From Coxiellaceae bacterium (GTDB lineage: Bacteria > Pseudomonadota > Gammaproteobacteria > UBA9339), in contig PLMI01000163.1 of NCBI GenBank assembly GCA_003142435.1, forward strand, positions 1-9,215: a DNA stretch of 9,215 nt, given 5' to 3'. Positions 6,757 through 9,215 of this stretch are shown here, piece after piece. Position 1 is the stretch's first letter. Every line of letters starts with the position of its first letter. The position numbers and the translations under genes were made by a program. The notes beneath the pieces were generated by a model, which made no database searches, was not told the origin of the DNA, and was given only the letters and a program-made list of their open reading frames with translations.

Positions 6757-7281
6757 ATGAGTATAGAATTTGCAACAACGTTTATTACAGCCTTTAATGG
6801 TATTGTCGAAATTGCTAAAAGTCTTAAAGGTATCAGAGATTCTGCTATTTTTGATTCAAAGGTCTCGGAGCTTATGGGTAAAATTCTTGAGGTCAATAAT
6901 ATTGCTTTTCAAGAACAGATTTCTAAACAAGCTTTGTCTGAGAAGGTAGGCACTCTTGAAAAAGAAATATTGGATTTTAAGAATTGGGAAGCTGAAAAGA
7001 TAAAGTATTATTTGCATAATATCGGAATCGGTACTTTCGTTTATGCCCTTAAAGATGAATCTATGAATGAAGGCGAGACATTTCATCAAATATGTGCGAC
7101 TTGTTATGAAAGAAAATATAAGTCTATACTTCAATATGAGGCGAGGAAACACGATGATAATACTGTACCTCATGTTTGGTCTTATCTTGTTTGCAATAGT
7201 TGTAAAAATAAACTTCAAATTCATAGGCAATTAGGGAAAACAACATTTACGTATTTAAAACCATCAGAGGCCTTTGTTTAA
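6757..7281 (+). CDS. Small coiled-coil and zinc-ribbon protein downstream of RloAB
   Basis: A 174-residue soluble protein with no signal peptide. Residues 1-85 are predicted helical, with a probable coiled coil around 45-85 (heptad-like spacing through VNNIAFQEQISK and LSEKVGTLEKEIL). A conserved-looking NWEAEKIKYYL segment (76-86) leads into a C-terminal zinc ribbon. The likely zinc ligands are Cys113 and Cys116 (CATC) and Cys146 and Cys149 (CNSC). I recognise the architecture (helix, then WEAEK..Y, then CATCY..KYKSILQ, then a second CxxC) from small hypothetical proteins of proteobacterial prophages and accessory islands, but no function is established. The ATG at 6757 has GGGGA (6747-6751) at suitable distance; an in-frame ATG at 6745 has no such site. 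It follows rloB by 42 bases with no good promoter between, so read-through from the RloAB promoter is likely. It could be an accessory of that module or an unrelated passenger. Confidence 0.75.
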   Translation: MSIEFATTFITAFNGIVEIAKSLKGIRDSAIFDSKVSELMGKILEVNNIAFQEQISKQALSEKVGTLEKEILDFKNWEAEKIKYYLHNIGIGTFVYALKDESMNEGETFHQICATCYERKYKSILQYEARKHDDNTVPHVWSYLVCNSCKNKLQIHRQLGKTTFTYLKPSEAFV

Positions 7282-7322
7282 CAATAATTTTTAATTGAGA
7301 TAGTGTTGAAAGATTTTGAACA

Positions 7323-7351
7323 TTGCAACAAAGAAAACAATTTGTTATAAA
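7323..7351 (+). promoter_or_regulatory. Candidate promoter for the exported-protein gene
   Basis: TTGCAA (7323-7328), a 17-base spacer and TATAAA (7346-7351) form a good sigma70-like match. Transcription would begin about 7 bases later, at or next to the ATG at 7358, which has no Shine-Dalgarno. This implies a leaderless or near-leaderless mRNA if the start codon is right. In such AT-rich DNA a chance match is possible. Confidence 0.45.
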
Positions 7352-7357
7352 ATAACA

Positions 7358-7903
7358 ATGGATACTTTTAAATCAATTTTGTTTTTCTTTTGTATTTGCT
7401 TTTCACTAAATGCATTTGCCGATGACCAAGTGGGGTCAAATAAAAATGACATTCCTTTGGGGCGCTATCACATTGATATAGTGTTGCCGCAAGATATGCA
7501 CTGGACGCTTTTTAAAAACGTTCAGGATACCGCTGGGTACAATAAAATTTATTTGCCACGCAAAGCAGATAATATGAGCGATCAAAACATCAGCGTAAGT
7601 TATGGTGTAAATATTTCAACTCCTATTGATGACACCATGCAAGAAGTTGTATCGGTATTAGATAAAACAGACTGTGAAATCGCTGACAGCAAAGTAATTA
7701 AAAAAGAGCATAATTCCATTGTTTTTGAGGTATTGCTAGATCGCTGTGCAAACAATAAATCTGCGGTGCAGATTTTTAAAGTTTTCGATGTTGATGAAGG
7801 GCAGTATTCCGTTTTTTATTCAGCGGATTTAGAAAAGGTAGATGAATCTACGTTGCAAAAAATGAAAATGGCAATACAAAATTCAAGGCTGACTCTTGAT
7901 TAA
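7358..7903 (+). CDS. Small exported protein of unknown function
   Basis: A 181-residue protein that I do not recognise. Residues 1-21 form a good Sec signal peptide: Lys5, a hydrophobic core rich in Phe, Ile and Leu, and NAFA before the probable cleavage site ahead of Asp22. The mature part of about 160 residues is hydrophilic, has no membrane segment and is probably periplasmic. It holds just two cysteines (106 and 130), spaced as for a possible disulfide. Alternating patterns such as GRYHIDIVLP (35-44) and SVSYGVNIS (79-87) suggest a mainly beta-strand domain, and a helix probably ends the chain (164-176). The frame is open upstream to a TTG at 7316, but the ATG at 7358 gives the shorter, more typical signal-peptide n-region and is preferred. 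The gene converges on clpB with only 22 bases between stops, and it appears to have its own promoter, separate from the RloAB operon. Confidence 0.7.
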   Translation: MDTFKSILFFFCICFSLNAFADDQVGSNKNDIPLGRYHIDIVLPQDMHWTLFKNVQDTAGYNKIYLPRKADNMSDQNISVSYGVNISTPIDDTMQEVVSVLDKTDCEIADSKVIKKEHNSIVFEVLLDRCANNKSAVQIFKVFDVDEGQYSVFYSADLEKVDESTLQKMKMAIQNSRLTLD

Positions 7904-7925
7904 CAAAAATTTCGTTTTTTAATTT

Positions 7926-9215
7926 TTAATTTTTTATTTTAAAGATTAATCCTTCAATTTCGCGGTCTACAATAATCGTATCGTGCGGCTTAAATTTTCC
8001 GGATAAAATATTTTCTGCTAGAGGGTTTTCCAGGAATTGCTGAATCGCTCTTTTTAGGGGGCGAGCGCCAAATGCTGGATTATACCCAATTTCTGCGAGG
8101 TATTCTTGTGCCATCTTCATCAAGCAGAATTACAGAATAAGGTTTGCGGCGAATAATTTCCGTCAAATAGCCGCCTTCTTCGTAGCCCACATATCCAGGA
8201 GGTGCACCAATTAAACGCGCGACAGAATGTTTTTCCATAAACTCTGACATGTCAATGCGAACTAGGGCACTTTCAGTATCGAATAAAAATTCTGCTAGCG
8301 CTTTACAGGTTTCTGTTTTACCAACGCCAGTCGGACCTAAAAATAAAAAAGAACCGATCGGCTTATTTGGATCAGAAAGACCCGCCCGGCTTCTGCGAAT
8401 GGCATTGGCAACAGCAGATATTGCTTCGTCTTGTCCAATAACTTTCAAGTGCAGCGCTTTTTCCATGTTTAACAGTTTTTCACGTTCGCCTTCAAGCATT
8501 TTTGCGACGGGAATGTGCGTCCATTTGGAAACAACTTCAGCAATTTCTTCTTCAGTTACTTTATTGCGTAGAAGTTTTTTATCCTGTTTTTCTGTTTTTA
8601 GAGCTTGTTGCAATTGTTTTTCCAGCGCTGGAATTTTGCCGTATTGCAGTTCAGACATTTTTGTTAAGTCTAAAGACCTTTTCGCTGCCTCTATCTCTAA
8701 ACGTGCTTGATCCAATTGTTCTTTTATGTGTTGTGTTCCAGAAATTGCGGCTTTTTCGCTGTGCCAAATTTCATCGAGGTCTGCGTATTCTTTTTCTAAA
8801 TCTTTAATTTGCATTTCCAAATCTTTAAGTCGTTTTAAAGATGCTTCATCTTGCTCTTTTTTTAGAGCTTCGCGTTCAATTTTGAGCTGAATTAAACGCC
8901 GACTCAACCGGTCTAAATCTTCCGGCTTAGAATCTATTTCAATGCGGATTTTACTTGCGGCTTCATCGATTAAGTCGATTGCTTTATCAGGTGAATTTCT
9001 GTCGGTTATGTAACGATGTGATAGAGTTGCGGCGGCAATAATTGCAGGATCTGTGATGTCAACACCATGATGTAATTCATAACGTTCTTTGAGTCCGCGT
9101 AAAATTGCAATGGTATCTTCAACGCTTGGTTCATCAACGAGAACTTTTTGAAAGCGTCTCTCAAGCGCAGCATCTTTTTCGATGTATTTGCGATATTCGT
9201 CGAGCGTGGTCGCGC
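7926..9215 (-). pseudogene. clpB: ClpB disaggregase gene, 5'-incomplete in window, disrupted by internal deletion and frameshift
   Basis: ClpB is the cytoplasmic Hsp100 ATPase that pulls proteins out of aggregates with DnaK. The window cuts the gene; the visible part begins at [21 protein letters not shown], near E. coli residue 313, with the NBD1 arginine fingers. It continues through the coiled-coil middle domain (complement of about 8450-8950) into NBD2 with Walker [10 protein letters not shown] and Walker B VILLDE. From 9215 to Walker B it is colinear with E. coli ClpB as recalled (366 residues, 313-678). The frame then shifts, adds 11 foreign residues ([11 protein letters not shown]) and stops at 8080. 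The next frame resumes at [26 protein letters not shown], the sensor-2 GAR region near E. coli residue 799, and runs to the natural C-terminus. About 118 codons are missing: the pore-loop side of NBD2, sensor 1 and the NBD2 arginine fingers. The second ATPase ring should be dead. Either the gene is recently broken or the assembly is wrong here. Confidence 0.88.
8110..8123 (-). other. Deletion junction inside clpB
   Basis: On the coding strand the Walker B codons CTT GAT GAA (ending at 8116) run directly into GAT GGC, but the downstream ClpB reading frame uses ATG AAG ATG GCA, starting one base over at 8120. The shared GATGAAG (complement of 8115-8121) fits both sides: GAT GAA G(TT) of the conserved DEVEKAH, and (xx)G ATG AAG of the C-terminal region. 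A deletion between two copies of this 7-base word, with unequal codon phase, would explain both the missing codons and the frameshift. The ancestral copies are not visible, so this mechanism is inferred. Confidence 0.6.

Noticed and set aside
6856..7230. Open frame of 124 codons on the minus strand opposite the zinc-ribbon gene.
   Set aside because: The plus-strand protein has a recognisable coiled-coil and CxxC architecture and a good start; the antisense frame has no domain features.
7904..7925. Possible AT-rich hairpin between the convergent stops of the exported-protein gene and clpB, as a bidirectional terminator.
   Set aside because: The stem is made almost only of A-T pairs with an interruption, which is expected by chance in this composition.
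8249..8710. Open frame of 153 codons on the plus strand opposite clpB.
   Set aside because: It is the antisense shadow of a strongly conserved ClpB coding region, with no start signal and an unlikely composition.

Overview
The window is a strongly AT-rich bacterial chromosome segment. The ClpB fragment matches the Escherichia coli protein as I remember it almost residue for residue in length, and PrmC, RlmI, ThpR and a YbhB-like protein are also present. This suggests a low-GC gammaproteobacterium. A host-associated Legionellales/Coxiella-like lineage would fit, but that is inference and the window has no rRNA or other marker to settle it.

Layout. (1) Positions 53-1422, minus strand: a two-gene unit encoding an exported PEBP/YbhB-like protein and the release-factor methyltransferase PrmC, joined by an ATGA overlap. 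(2) Positions 1530-2621, plus strand, divergent from unit 1: a membrane permease of the PF03773/UPF0718 type with a Cys-Ser-Cys motif. (3) Positions 2651-2685: a GC-rich double hairpin that looks like a dispersed REP-type element, lying between convergent genes. (4) Positions 2699-4483, minus strand: rlmI followed by thpR, 6 nt apart, both RNA-related enzymes. (5) Positions 4721-7281, plus strand: a strong sigma70-type promoter followed by a RloA-like AAA15 ATPase, a RloB-like Toprim-type partner and a small coiled-coil/zinc-ribbon protein. This is a probable RloAB/AbiL-type phage-defence module, possibly with a third component. (6) Positions 7358-7903, plus strand: a small exported protein of unknown function. 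Its best promoter candidate would place transcription start at or very near the ATG. (7) Position 7926 to the window edge, minus strand: clpB, interrupted by an internal deletion of about 118 codons plus a frameshift, so the second ATPase domain is destroyed.

How it fits together. Units 1, 4 and 7 are ordinary housekeeping functions: translation termination, rRNA modification, RNA end processing and protein disaggregation. The plus-strand RloAB module sits between rlmI and the damaged clpB and looks like accessory DNA. Its three genes have clear Shine-Dalgarno sequences, whereas the visible starts of the neighbouring minus-strand genes have none. The most notable points are the clpB lesion with a 7-bp candidate microhomology at its junction, the three-gene RloAB cassette, and the isolated GC-rich double hairpin.
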